Of a DNA stretch of 64,000 bases, positions 1 to 19,914 are shown in pieces. Each line of letters starts with the position of its first letter. Positions within the stretch are counted from its first letter, which is position 1. Origin of the DNA: Adineta steineri (lineage: Eukaryota > Rotifera > Eurotatoria > Adinetida > Adinetidae); the NCBI GenBank assembly GCA_905250115.1, contig CAJNOI010000010.1, forward strand, positions 696,301 through 760,300, written 5' to 3'. The notes under the pieces were generated by a model, which had not been told where the DNA came from, did no database searches, and worked only from the letters and a program-made list of their open reading frames with translations. Both the position numbers and the translations under genes were made by a program.

Positions 1-37
1 TTTTATTTCTTATATATTCGTCTTTCTTTTATCCTAG

Positions 38-302
38 AAATACAACAACATAATCAAGACGTAGGTGGTATAGTTGTAGGAGGCGAAATTAAAGTAAGCC
101 ATAGAATTATTCATTATTCTATTGTCAACGATTTTCTTTTTTCATATACATTCTATTTTAATAGGTTATATTCAATGGTTCAAATATCAAATATTTTAAA
201 TCATTAGTTCATGATTATATTTGTTGTGGATCTGTCACATTAAGAATAAAAAAGAAAATATATATAAATAGAGAGAAAGAGAATACGGTACTATCTGTTT
301 GA
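38..302 (+). CDS. 3' end of an upstream gene, PDZ-like C-terminal exons (partial)
   Basis: Two exons are readable: 38-93 after a TATCCTAG acceptor and 165-302 after a TTTTAATAG acceptor, joined in phase 0, with a TGA at 300-302. The peptide contains DVGGIVVGGEIK followed by VIFNGSNIKYF and GSVTLRI. This fits the second half of a PDZ domain, where a G-[DE]-E-I strand precedes an NG turn, a helix and a final G-x-V-x-L-x-I strand. PDZ domains bind the C-terminal tails of membrane proteins and act as scaffolds. The rest of the gene lies left of the window, so the family cannot be named. The TGA follows a low-complexity lysine-rich tail, so an additional splice event is possible. Confidence 0.4.
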
Positions 303-705
303 TATAGAACTATATGCATTTAGTGGTCTAGAAAAAAAAAATTATACAGTAGTAGTTAAGAAGAAGAAAGAAACGAAAAAAATAACGAGCCAGTTCTACC
401 AACACAGAAAGAGAAAGAGAAAGAGAGAAAAAAAACCTTCTCCTCGTCGTTTTCCTCCTCTTCATCTCATATTGATTCTTTTCAATCAGTTTGTCGTGTT
501 TCTTTTAGTCGTAGCAAGGATTATCATTATGATAATTTCTCCTAGTAATCTTTATATTCGATAGTATCTTGTGCTACTGTATATACATATGTATATCTTC
601 TTAAAATAAATATATTTCATTTATATCTCATTATATTTTGCCTATTTCTTTTAGATCATGAGGCATAATAACTCTAATGTAAATATATAGAAATAATTTA
701 TCACC
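303..705. other. Intergenic / 5' leader of the DAPK gene
   Basis: No open reading frame or RNA gene is seen. The stretch holds a purine-rich tract (about 355-435) followed by a pyrimidine-rich tract (about 435-510). It lies between the end of the PDZ-like gene and the first DAPK codon, so it probably carries the DAPK promoter and 5' UTR. The sequence CACCATGG at 702-709 is a good context for the start codon. Confidence 0.5.
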
Positions 706-8040
<7,335 letters not shown>

Positions 8041-10821
8041 TTCATTATCCATTTTCTATTTTATCTTGATTGTTTGTTGTTTTTGTACATTGGTTATCCT
8101 TTTTTTTTTTTGCTCACTTTATTTTTCTATGCATTTTTTTGATTCTTTATATTAACTCTCTGTTTGAATGATCTAAACTAATAGCGACAAGATGAGATGG
8201 ACGATGACGATGCATATTGTGTGTATGTGTGCGCGTGCGTGTTTTGTGTTTGTGATAATTAATACAAAAAAAAATGTTATTAACACTTATTATCTTCATT
8301 TTTTTAACCACCTATGTAAAAAAAAAACAAGAAATTTTAGTAAAACTAGATTGAAATATTTTAATTAGAGAAGTATGCATGTATGGACAAGTACATACAT
8401 AAACTTCAATAAAAAAAGTTATCCGTATATTTTATGAAAATATTTGGATATGAAAATAAATGAAACATCTAGTACAATCAATTCAGTTTCATATTCAAAC
8501 AAAAATAACCAATTCTAGTTTTTTCGTAGGTGTTTAATGCATTATTAATAGTTACTATGATATGAAACTGGACACGTTTATCAACTAATAATAACTTTTA
8601 AAATATTTTACATATTGACAGTGTCAACAAGAAATGTTTTTTAATCACGATAAGAGTACGTGATTAGATTTGATAGTTATCAATATAGAATGAACCATAT
8701 ATTATACATGCAAATATTTCTTTGTTCTATCATATAATTATTTATAAAACAATAATTAGTCTTTCTTAATTTAGAATGTGATCATTTTCTATTATATATA
8801 AAGTCAATAACATCAAGATTGACTTACAAAGGAAAGTCTCCAACTGTGAGTCTCAGCTTTGAATAGGATATATATACCAGTTTGTAAAGCTCAACGAGCT
8901 GATTCTCGTGGTGTGTTCGGTTTTTCTCCATGGGTCCCAAAGAAGATTTAATTTAAAAGCTGGTTATAGTAGTTTAGATCGCTCATTCTCAGACAATAGC
9001 TTGAAAGCTACTTGCGGATGCCTTTTTCTATTTTAATGTTTTTTTTGCGCGGTAAAATTATTTATATGATAGAGTTTGAAGTATGCAAGTTTTATAAGAA
9101 AACTTTTTCTACATAGAATTCTTTTAATAAAATCTGTCGGCTTTATTCATTTGAAGGTGTATAGGGGAAAATGGAGTATATCACGACAATCATCACGTCG
9201 AGTTCTACATATTTGTATATATCCCATGTAGAATTGAGATTCACACGTTGAGAACTTCCCTGATTAGTTACAAATACAAGAATATAGTTTTGTGTAATAT
9301 TAACAAAATTCTCTTTTATTTTTTTGATATATAAGCACTGATGAATGATAGATTGAGTGAGTCTTTTTTATTGATTAAAGATCAAAAATAAGTTGTTTCA
9401 TGTTAATGTATTGGATCAGAAATAATATATAGAAATTTTAGTAAATTGGTAAGTGTTAAAAAACCATCCTTTATATTGTTTATTAAGTTAATCGATGTTT
9501 CCTTATTCTAAAGAAGAATGAATTAAATAAATGAAATTTTCTCAGATTATTTTTCTATAAATTTCGTATGTGAATTCTTGGGAGAATTCCGATCAAGTAG
9601 ATATATATAGTCTGACAACAGAATATAATGAATTACATTGAATGAAGATAAAGAAAAAGAGTTACTATTTTTAGCAAAGTAGGAAATAAAGACAATAATA
9701 TAGTATTCTATCGTATATAGTGATTAAGAAATATACAATTTAGGTACAAGACATTCATTAGTTTTAGTTCAATTCGAGGAACACTTGTATCTTTGAGTCT
9801 GGTATCAAAATAATTATAAATTGAGAATCATGAAACATCTTAAGACATACGACACATGTCATATACAGCTATTCACGATTCATTAACGAGATTTAATCAA
9901 GGTAACCTTAGAAGAAGTGTATGATGACTGTGACAATTGACTGAAATGTTAAGAAATATTTTTTTTGCTCATTTTATCTTATTAAAACGTTTATTTTTCC
10001 ATTGCACTAGAAAGAGAAACATACCGAAAGAATAATTTGGACTACTCAATCGAATTTAGATCCCATAATTCGTATATTCTCTGTGCGATCATTTCTATTT
10101 AGTATATGACTTATCTTAATTTCATAATTTGGTAAGTAATGCTTATTGTTTACTAGTTTAAACTAGAAAAGAAAGCTACTTACCTGTTTGAACAAAACAG
10201 TCATCATAAAATCTCGTATAGAAATGAACTCGGATTATTTAGAAATATGAAACGTTTTTTCCTCTGCTTCGATAAATATTGACGTGAATAGAAACTTTTA
10301 TTATAAAGTAAATCTAGTTGGTGTTTTTTTTCTAGAAAAATTCATAGATTCAGATGAGAATCAATATGATTTACTAGTTGTATATTATAGGGTAATAGCA
10401 TAACTTCATGAATAGGATCTTTTCTCCGAGAAAATCTAAAATGAATGTTAAAGTATATACAGATAGTAATTTGTATTTTATATCTGTGTTCCTACAAACG
10501 TGACAGATATTACTAGTGAACTATGATTAATATTCTAGAATTGCTTGACAGACTAGCATCATAATGCAACCAAAGCAGATTGTATTACAGTTAACTAGTT
10601 AATAAAATGGTAAATTGTATTTTGTTAGTGACCAACAAGTAGATCGTATTTCATATTGTCATTTGAACGAGATTACGTTAACACATTTTCAGCCAAGTAA
10701 TCTGATTTCAATGAAGTTTTATTTATTAATTTATTTAAGTTATGAAACATGTTAGTTCGGTTAATTAGATTTTGAATTTTAATTAAAGTTTAATTGAAAC
10801 TCTTCTTATGCTAGAATAATT
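8041..10821. other. Intergenic, 2.8 kb, with a GC-richer structured island
   Basis: No credible coding exon is seen on either strand. The DAPK 3' UTR probably ends shortly after 8040. A less AT-rich island at about 8820-9030 contains several short hairpins and is followed by T runs (see findings). The rest is AT-rich and unremarkable. The part next to 10822 should hold the promoter of the membrane-protein gene. Confidence 0.5.
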
Positions 10822-13800
10822 ATGGCAACTACTGTATTACACGATACGTCAATTATTTCTACCCGAAAACTGTTAACTGATGCAACTTCACGTTTATTTC
10901 GTCTTGTTCGTGATTTAAATTTCTTTTCTGAAAATCCTTTTTGGTCATCAACATTAACATTTCGTGAACAAATTCATAGTACACGTCTTTTTCTTCTATT
11001 TATATACGTATCTATGATTATCGTAATTGGTTACAGTAGTTTACAAATTCGAACACATGAAATAACTCTAAAAACATTTTCTTTATCTGATTTTGAACGA
11101 CTTGAAAAACTTTATCCAAGTACAATAAATGTTCCATGTGACGACGTCACAATTCCATATAATAAATTTCTTGATTTTTCTCCTCAATTTCATCAAGTAT
11201 GTCAAAGTCCATTTATTCAAAGAAAATGGATATCATCATTATTTCTTTTCAATGCAACATCGCATAATATATTAGATTATCGTACATTTGCTTTTTCACA
11301 TTTTCGTGCACTTGGTTTATTATGTCGAATATCTCGACAAGCCATAAAAGATATTCTTCGAACATTTAATTCAACTCATTTCGTACATCGTCAAACTCTT
11401 TCAAGAATTCAATTTAATGAAATTGCTTCTGTTCTTTCTAATAATCTTCAACAAAATGTAATAAATAATGAAAAACGAACTGCACGTATTATATCATTGA
11501 TTATAGCACAAAATAGAATATTTTCGGCTCTTCGAACAAATTATTATATTCAATCAGTACCTGGTTCACGTAGCTATAGTACATATAATGGAGTCTATTT
11601 ATATAGAAATCAAACGAATGAATTTGGTTGTGATTGTAAATTTAAAGCAAATCAATGTACTTATCCAGCAGGAGCTTTCTACAATTGGACATTACCTGAG
11701 TTAGGAACGGCAGCCAAAAATAATCCACTACCTCAATTTCAAGTAAGATAATTTATGTTAGATAGATCGATTAGTCGAAAATGACGAAATTCGATAGGTC
11801 TTTGTTACATTTGAAATTATGGATGATAGCGGAATATCTATACTCACACAGTTCTCAGACTGATCGAATGGAGGCTATGAACAAGAAAGAGACAGACGAC
11901 AATGTTACTATTCATAAGAAAAACAGAGTTGTCAATGAAGATAATACTATCTTAAGAAGTTGTATCAGTAATTTTAGGAGATGAAATAATAGATACTAAA
12001 CGATCTCTTATACATTTAGATTCCAGGATTAATGGCCGGATGTTTACCACTTGATTCTATGCAACAATCAACTCTTGAATGTTTATATAATCAATCATGT
12101 ATAAATGCTATAGCACTTCGACCGAATCTATCTCAGCCAAAAGCATTGAATTCTCGTTTAACAAGATTTTTATTAAATTCTACTATAGGTTCAATATTTG
12201 ATGAATCATTATTTGTTGAATCTTGGAAAAATAAATCAAATTATGAAAATTATTTTGCTGCTTGTTCACCTCGATCTTTATATTACAGTTATCAAAGTCG
12301 ATTTCATCTCGGAACAATTCTTACAATAAGTCTTAGTGCTTTTGGTGGTCTTATAATTATTTGGCAATTAATTACACCAGTTTTTATTAAAATTTGGAAC
12401 TTACTTAAGGAAAAAACTATATCACATACATCTACAGAACATACACAAATAGAATTAGCTATTATTAATGTAGCACCAAAACCAATTAACGAAGGTTCGA
12501 GAAAATTTATTTTTATCGATTATAATAGATAATAATAACGTAAACGTGTTTTTTTTAGGTGTAACTGCTCATGTTCATCGAACGATTCATAATTTTAATT
12601 TATTTCCGCCAAACAATAAAAATGATAAAGAAGAAGAACGTATTGGAATAATAACAACTCGCCTGTATATATTCTTAATAGTTATTTGTTTAATAGTTCT
12701 TGGTTTGTATACATGTTTAACAGAACATAATCAAACACGTAGTATATTATCACCTAGTCTTAATCAATTCAAAAAATTAAATTCAATGAATTTATCAACA
12801 TTGAATTGTCCATGTTCAAATTTTTCAATGTCATATTCTCGTATAATGACACTTTCTCCTCGTTATCATTCCATATGTTCTAGTGAATATCTTCAAGATG
12901 ATTGGTTATCTTATTTTGGTCGTGTAGAAATTGATATTGATAGTATTTCATTTCTCACAAATGATTTTCGTGTTAGTGGACAATCATTTTTTGATTTAGT
13001 ACGTATTTTATGTCAAACAGCTAATGAAACTATTGAAAATGCTTTGAAAGTATTTAAAACTACACGACTAGTTACTGTGAACACACTAACACCTTATCAG
13101 TTTCATATTGAAACAAATACACATTTTCAAGAATTTCAACAACAAACAATAAATTCATTTATCGATCTAATTCAATTAATTCGTTCATTAATACAAACAA
13201 ATCAATTAGCTGAAGAACTATGGACTAATGTTGGTCCGTTATCCATTTATGATAATCAAACATTAAAATGGTCATTTGCATTTCGACCAAGAGATTTTTA
13301 TAAAAATTCTTGTTCATGTGCTTATTCGAATCAATGTAGTCGTCCTGTTGGATTTTATTTTCAAGGGGATACAATCCGTGATCAGCCAAATATAACTGTA
13401 CCGGGTTTATTTCTTGGTTGTTATCCAATTGATTCACTACTTCTATCAACTTTTCAATGTTTTTATGATGAAAAATGTATTAAACTTCTTCTTGATAATT
13501 ATGATTTTGATGTAGTTGGCTTAGTTCGACCATTGAATAATCGAACATTTCATATAAAACCACTTGAATATAGAAATAGCCGTTTTTCTCCAACTACAGA
13601 AATCAATGAAATATTCTCTCAATTATTTGTTGAAGAATGGATTAATTTAAGTAATTTTACATCCTATTATACACGATGTGCACCATCACAATGTACTTAC
13701 ACCATATCAAAACGTTTTGATGTTGCTTATGCATTTACTATTATGTTAGGATTTTACGGAGGATTATCTGTTATATTAGAAATTCTCTTGTTACCGTTAG

Positions 13801-15441
13801 TCAAACAAACTAGACAACGATGGTTTAAATTAAAAACAACAGATAATACTAATACCGGTTAGTTATATTAATTGTATTTATTTTGATGAGACATAAACTA
13901 AAAGTGATTTTACAATTAAGAGGTTCAAAAATTAGGCTTGTTTCTCCTTGACTATAGTTGTTAAAGATATGCAATGAGGTTATTATTTTTAGATACAACA
14001 ATAAATTCATTACCTTCTCATTGTAACGATAAATTAAAATTTCAATTAAATTTTTTCAAAAGTGATCCACCATCAACAGAAGAAAAATTGATAAATCAAG
14101 AAATATTAGCTACTCGTCTATATATATTTGTATTTCTATTATGTTTAATCATGGCTATTCTTTATTCAGGTCCATTTCATGAAGATACAAAAGCAAATAT
14201 AATAATATCTCCTAGTTTAGAATTGGTTAATAAACTTCATAAACGTAATATTTCAAGTTTATCATGTCCTTGTTCAACTGTTGCTATTCAATATTCAAAT
14301 TTTCTTTCTCTTACTCCAAAATATCATTCGATATGTTCGAATAAATCTTTGTTTTTAAACTTTATTGATAAAAATGATAATATATCTTTATTTTTATTTT
14401 CACATTATCGTTTGTTATCAACACTTTGTAATTTATCAAATAATTTTATTAATAGTTCGGAAAAAAGTTTTGGTACACGTGAATTAATAACTATAGAAAC
14501 ATTAACATATTCATCATTTCATATTGAAATCAATGCTTTAATTTCAATATTTATATCTCAAATATTATCCGATTATCGTCGAATACTTTCCTTTATCGAT
14601 GGTTCATTTAATGTTAATCAATTATTAAATTTATTTACAAATAATTGGAAAATGGAATTTACAGATGAGAGCGAAAAAAATATTATAAGAACATTTCCAA
14701 GAAAATTTACGAATTCAAATTGTAATTGTGCTATATCATCAAATTGTAAAGAATTATTAATAGATGATATTTATATTGGATGTTTCCCTTATGATGGATT
14801 TCGTTTATCAAAATTTCAAAATATTTCATTAGGTTTATTAAATGAACAATTATTTGTAGAACAATGGATTAATCAAACTAATTATACAAGTTATTTTCAA
14901 GCATGTAATCCATTACAATGTCAATATACATCACCCGATAAAAATAATCCTATGTTTATACTAACAACTCTTTTGGGATTATATGGAGGTAAAACATTGA
15001 TGCGTAATTTCGGAAAAAAAAATTCTCTATCGAGATTATATTTTGTAGTTCATCTTGAGAGTGTGGATGACACTGTGAAGAATGAAGTTGATTAATTGTA
15101 ATCGATATTAAGGCCGAGTTAGCCGAGTCTGATAAGTTCGAACTATATATCGGATCATATAAGAGAAGTAGTGCCTAGAATACTCTGATAAATCTAAAGA
15201 AGATGATGTTTTCTTCTGATAATAGTCCGATTAAATGAGGAAGTAGCAACAGTTAACTTCTATCATTTGATATATGTCTTTTAAAAGAAAGTCTCTTTAA
15301 TTGTATTCAGGTTTAACATATTTTTTACATTTAATTATTGGTCAATCTTTATTGGCTTATCGATGGTGGAGAAAAAAACGAATTCAACAACATGTACTAG
15401 TTATTTCAAATGAATCAGCAACTACGGAAATTATGACATAA
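10822..15441 (+). CDS. Three-repeat multipass membrane protein, TM - Cys-rich ectodomain - TM (x3)
   Basis: Unrecognised family. Five exons join in consistent phase: 10822-11742, 12020-12494, 12559-13857, 13993-14988 and 15311-15441, giving about 1273 aa. The product has three homologous units. Each unit has a first membrane helix (for example TRLYIFLIVICLIVLGLY), a large ectodomain and a second helix with an invariant GG (SAFGGLI, GFYGGLS, LYGGLTY). Ectodomain motifs recur: LNCPCS..S..YS, SP.YHSICSS, C.C....QC, GC.P.D, LF.E.W.N.S.Y..YF..C.P. N-glycosylation sequons are frequent, in line with an extracellular location. The units are joined by phase-1 introns at equivalent places (after the cytoplasmic tail of unit 1 and of unit 2), and the last helix of unit 3 is itself split by a phase-1 intron. 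Three separate genes are possible, but units 2 and 3 lack a good start ATG and begin right at splice acceptors. The function is unknown. Confidence 0.7.
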
Positions 15442-16466
15442 TCGAATGTACTTTTATCATCTGATTATTATTCAAAATATAATATATAACAACAAAAACA
15501 ACGAAATAAATTTACTTACTGTCGATTTTGACTCTACTGTATGATTGACATGTAATACAATAGTATTTGTGAAAAAAACCTTTTAAAAGTGAATGATAAT
15601 CTTCTTTATTTTATGTGTAAATATAGCTTTATTTAATTGAAATTTTATGAATTTATTAAATAGAAGAGCATACATGTTTTATTATAAATGAAATGTTGCG
15701 ACTTGAATACATGAAATTAATAAAATATACGATCAATTTTGATTTAGTTTTCGGAACTTTTTATGTAAGTGAAAAAGTACAATATGGTTCTAGACGAATC
15801 AATTGAATATAGATATTGCATATTTACTTCGAGATCTTACTATTAATCTCTGAAAGTAGGTCTACGAATTAGTGACCTAGATAATACTGTAACTTCGAAT
15901 CTTTCAATCTGTATAGAAAAAGAGGCAAGAAATAATATATGACAACCGCATAAGAAAATATTACACACAAAAAACTGTTGAAATTGTTTGAGTATGGTCA
16001 AAGTTCATACGTTGAGTCATTTCACTGATTCAGAAAAATAGAAAATGCAGTAGAAATAGAGCAGTATGAATGTGAATATAAGTATTATAACCGTAGTTTC
16101 TATTGATTCACATTTACCGTTCCAGTACTTTCTATCATATTTATAATTTACTAGTTGCATCACACTAGTAACTTCGTAATAAGATGTCATATCATTAGTT
16201 GCAATGGATCTCTCTATTATGACGAAATACATTTCGTTCGAGAAAAAAATATATATATTTTGTTGTTTTTTTTATTTAATTAAGCCAAGTAAACGCTCGC
16301 ATAATTGTTGATATTTATTTTTTGATAAGAAATAAACGTCTTTAAAACTTTATCTTTTGAGAACAAAGACAAACAATTATGATTATATGACAAGAAAAAA
16401 AATATTGTATCATATAAAATTGTGAAGATAACATTTCATTTGCACTTTGTTTCTCGTTTGAATAAG
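15442..16466. other. Intergenic, AT-rich
   Basis: Nothing credible is seen beyond the 3' UTR of the membrane-protein gene and the promoter region of cathepsin B. Short reading frames here have no coding character. Confidence 0.5.
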
Positions 16467-18188
16467 ATGCATCTTTCTATTTGTTTCATACTTTGTGTTG
16501 GTTTAGCTATTGTTTCCAGTCGTGATGTTGAAAAGTCAAAAAGACCATTATTCTCTGAGAATTTTATTTCTCATATAAATTCAGCACAATCAAAATGGAA
16601 AGCTGGACCAAATAAATTTCAAACATGGACAAAATCTGCAGTTAAACGATTAATGGGTGTTCATAAAGATCATTTTATTCAAATAAAAAATGTTGATCCT
16701 ATTGTACATGAAGTACCCAATGATTTACCAACTAATTTCGATGCAAGAGAACAATGGCCTAATTGTCCATCAATTAAAGAAGTACGAGATCAAGGAAGGT
16801 TAGTTGCTTCTATAGAAATAAAGATTAAATCTGACTGATCGTAAATTTTTAGTTGTGGAAGTTGTTGGGCTTTTGGTGCAGTTGAAGCAATGTCTGATCG
16901 TATTTGTATTGCATCTAAAGGTTCAAAAATTGTACATATTTCAGCTGAAGATCTTGTTTGTATGTTGAAATTCTTTTAATTAAATATTATGACAAAAAAG
17001 TATTAATTGATTATTTTAGCATGTTGTAAATTGTGTGGTTCAGGTTGTAATGGTGGATTTCCCACTGCTGCTTGGAACCACTATAGACTTACTGGATTAG
17101 TTACTGGTGGAAATTATAATTCATCAGAAGGATGTGAACCATATACTATCGCTGCATGTGATCATCAGTATGTTGAATAAAATAAAAAGAATTCTTAATT
17201 TTTTCTTTCTTTTGTATATTTAAGTGTAAACGGAACCAAACAACCAGTGAGTATAGAATGATTTTGTATAAAAACAAACTATTAATATCTTAAATTTTAG
17301 TGTGGAGATGAACAACCAACACCACACTGTACTCATAAATGTATTAGTAGCTATTCAACACCCTATGAAAAAGATAAACATCATGGTAAAAGTGTTTATT
17401 CAGTTCGATCACAACAAGAACAAATTCAAACCGAACTTATGAACAATGGACCTGTTGAAGCATCTTTTTCAGTTTATTCAGATTTTCCTACATATCAATC
17501 AGGTGTTTATCAACATACAGCTGGTTCATTTCTTGGCGGTCATGGTATGATTTTTAATCTTTTATTTTTACAAGTCTAGATTAATCAGAATTAAAAATTC
17601 ATCAGAAATTAAAGTTGGCATCATCCTTAACTTCTCTTAATGATTTTAGTCTCTGAACTTTTTGAGTTCCTGTTACACTTTTTAATCGGTTTATACATAG
17701 ACCAAGAAGAATGAAAGGACCAGATGATAATAACTTTAGTATCTTGTCGATATCTCATCAAGATGATATTACTTACGATATAATAATAATTTTAACTGTC
17801 TGAGCGGATTCAGAGAAAGATTCCAGTACTTGTACTTATACTCGCCCTTAAGATGGATGGACTGACTGACGGTATATTTTCTCTATATAATACCACTAAA
17901 ACACTTGATAATCTCATTCTTTATTAAAAATTAAAATCGAATTTTAAAAAAAGAAATATTTTTATTTTAGCTGTAAAAATCCTTGGTTGGGGTGTTGAAA
18001 ATTCTACACCTTATTGGCTTGTTGCTAATTGTGAGTATGAATAAGATTTTAGTATAATAATAATTATTTGTTTTATTATAGCATGGAATGAAGATTGGGG
18101 TGAAAAAGGTTTCTTCAAAATTATTCGTGGTTCAGATGAATGTGGTATTGAAAGCAGCATTGTTGCTGGTGAACCAAAACTCGATTAA
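16467..18188 (+). CDS. CTSB: Cathepsin B-like cysteine protease (papain family C1A), complete
   Basis: Secreted or lysosomal papain-type protease made as a preproenzyme. Seven exons: 16467-16798, 16853-16959, 17020-17167, 17225-17246, 17301-17544, 17971-18030 and 18082-18188. The start at 16467 ([18 protein letters not shown]) gives a clean signal peptide; no ATG lies further upstream in frame. A propeptide runs to about residue 90 and the mature enzyme starts near [14 protein letters not shown]. The catalytic cysteine is in [12 protein letters not shown], the histidine in [11 protein letters not shown] and the asparagine in ANSWNEDWG. The occluding loop that defines cathepsin B is present ([15 protein letters not shown] to CTHKC) with its paired histidines, so carboxydipeptidase activity is expected. 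Intron 5 (17545-17970) is several times longer than the others. The gene is intact. Confidence 0.95.
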
Positions 18189-19262
18189 AAATTTAATTTA
18201 CTTCGTTTAATATTTTCGTAATTTTCAATTTTTTTTTATTAATAATTGTAATATTCTATACTTCATCGTTGACGAGCCATTGAACAAAATAAACATATCC
18301 GAATGATGCGTTTTCGACTGTAAAAGATATTTTGAAATTTATACATCGAAGATAATTCTGTCATTAATAGAGAATCAGCTATAAAATATTTTGAGAATGT
18401 AAATAATTTCTTCATTCATAATGCACATGCTCGCAATCACGTTTAAGACGCTTATGACTAACATTTGTAGAAATTGCATAGAATGTTTAATGTTCTTATG
18501 GAATAAAATTAGAAAATAATGAAAGAATAAAAAACAAAAAAAATGTGCTCGTTTAACTTTATTTTTAACAACGATTTAAAAATGCTTTTTATTTATGTTA
18601 AAATTAGTATCTCTCAACTTTCGCTCAATAAACTATCGTCTGTATCAACTACTGAATAAAAAAGAATATTAAATACTATTAAATTTATTTGCTTATGGTT
18701 CTGTCATACGTAAAAATGATCTTGTATTTCTTTTTCATGTTTAATTTTTTTCTTCAAATCCAATACTATTTCGCTCACTATCAAAGGTATACATGTGGAT
18801 ATATATAAATCAGAAACGGTTGTAAGATTATCATCTGCACATTTACATTCATGTCTCAACAGTAGAAAAAAAATCGAGAAATGTAAGCCGCTCGAAGTCT
18901 CAAAAAAATTCATTATAAAAATGTTTATTAAACAGCAATTAAAATCCTTTCACAAGACTACAAAAATATATCTACAATACAATGATACCTATTGTGCATA
19001 GGTTTAATTTCAACTAGAATTGCTCAATTGGAATAAAAAAACAAAACACAATTGTTAAGTCGTATCTTCTCGATCTTTGTTTAAATATAAACTTACTTTA
19101 TTAATGAATATTATTACAAATAAATATAATATTCTTTAGATGGAAGTTTCATTTCTATCTTATAATTTTAAATACAAGAAGAACTGACTCATAATCTCAA
19201 AAGTTAGATTGATAATTCATTGTTCTCATATACTTTTCAAGATTATTGAATTGTATCAATTA
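18189..19262. other. Intergenic left of the hAT element
   Basis: Holds the cathepsin B 3' UTR (AATAAA-like signals around 18500-18530) and AT-rich DNA. Two overlapping opposite-strand reading frames near 18704-19001 show no recognisable protein. Confidence 0.45.
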
Positions 19263-19270
19263 CGTGCTGT
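19263..19270. repeat. Left target-site duplication of the hAT element
   Basis: The 8-bp sequence CGTGCTGT directly precedes the left terminal inverted repeat and is repeated exactly at 19907-19914 directly after the right one. Confidence 0.85.
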
Positions 19271-19906
19271 TAGGGATGTGCAGTGTCGGTTTACTGAGCA
19301 CTGAATTTCACTGACAACGATTTTCAGTGACACTTATATTCGGTGTTCGGTGTTCACCGTGCCACTGAAATATCGGTGTCAGTGTCCACCGAACACTGAA
19401 TATAAGTGGTCGGTGTNNNNNNNNNNTCCACCGAACACTGAATATAAGTGGTCGGTGTTCACCGTGCCACTGAAATATCAGTGTCAGCGTCCACCGAACA
19501 CTTATTTTCGGTATTCGGTGCTCACCGTCCAGTTTTTCGGTGAACACACTGATATATTGTTGTAAATAATAAGGTTTAACACAAAAATATTTTGGAAACA
19601 GATACCTTCGCTGTTCAGTTAACACTGGCACCGATATTTTCAGTGGCACGGTGGGCACCGACCACTTATATTCAGTGTTCGGTGGACACTGACACCGATA
19701 TGTCAGTGGCACGGTGAACACCGACCACTTATATTCAGTGTTCGGTGGACACTGACACCGATATTTCAGTGGCACGGTGGAGACCGACCACTTATATTCA
19801 GTGTTCGGTGAACACTGACACCGACATTTTCAGTGGCACGGTGGACACTGAACTGATATTTTAAGTGTCAGTTTTTCAGTATTTTCACTGACACTGCACA
19901 TCCCTA
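19271..19906. mobile_element. Non-autonomous foldback hAT-type transposon (MITE-like)
   Basis: The element starts with TAGGGATGTGCAGTGTC (19271-19287) and ends with its exact reverse complement (19890-19906). It is flanked by a perfect 8-bp duplication. An 8-bp target duplication with TAGGG-type ends is characteristic of hAT transposons. The interior codes for no transposase. The left half carries a 63-bp unit rich in CACTGA/TCGGTG motifs, seen about twice around a 10-base assembly gap of N (19417-19426). The right half carries the inverse orientation of the same unit about three to four times. The two halves can therefore fold into a long hairpin. The sequencing gap is probably a consequence of the repeats. 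Reading frames through it are only repeat translations. The perfect duplication suggests a recent insertion that needs an autonomous hAT elsewhere. Confidence 0.85.
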
Positions 19907-19914
19907 CGTGCTGT
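19907..19914. repeat. Right target-site duplication of the hAT element
   Basis: CGTGCTGT, identical to 19263-19270. Confidence 0.85.

Noticed and set aside
11781..11984. 67-codon frame MTKFDRSLLHLK... between exons of the membrane-protein gene
   Set aside because: It lies fully inside intron 1 of that gene and matches nothing in the repeat units.
10822..13862. Three independent tandem genes instead of one triplicated gene
   Set aside because: Units 2 and 3 lack start codons in a proper place and fit phase-1 splice joins; kept as an alternative in the feature entry only.
17545..17970. Possible C/D-box snoRNA in the long intron of cathepsin B (GATGATA ... CTGA)
   Set aside because: Box C deviates from RTGATGA and no terminal stem pairs around the boxes; too weak to report as an RNA gene.
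19308..19775. Long opposite-strand reading frames with repeated CQCPPNTEYKW-type peptides
   Set aside because: They are translations of the 63-bp repeat inside the hAT foldback element, present on both strands and crossing the N gap.
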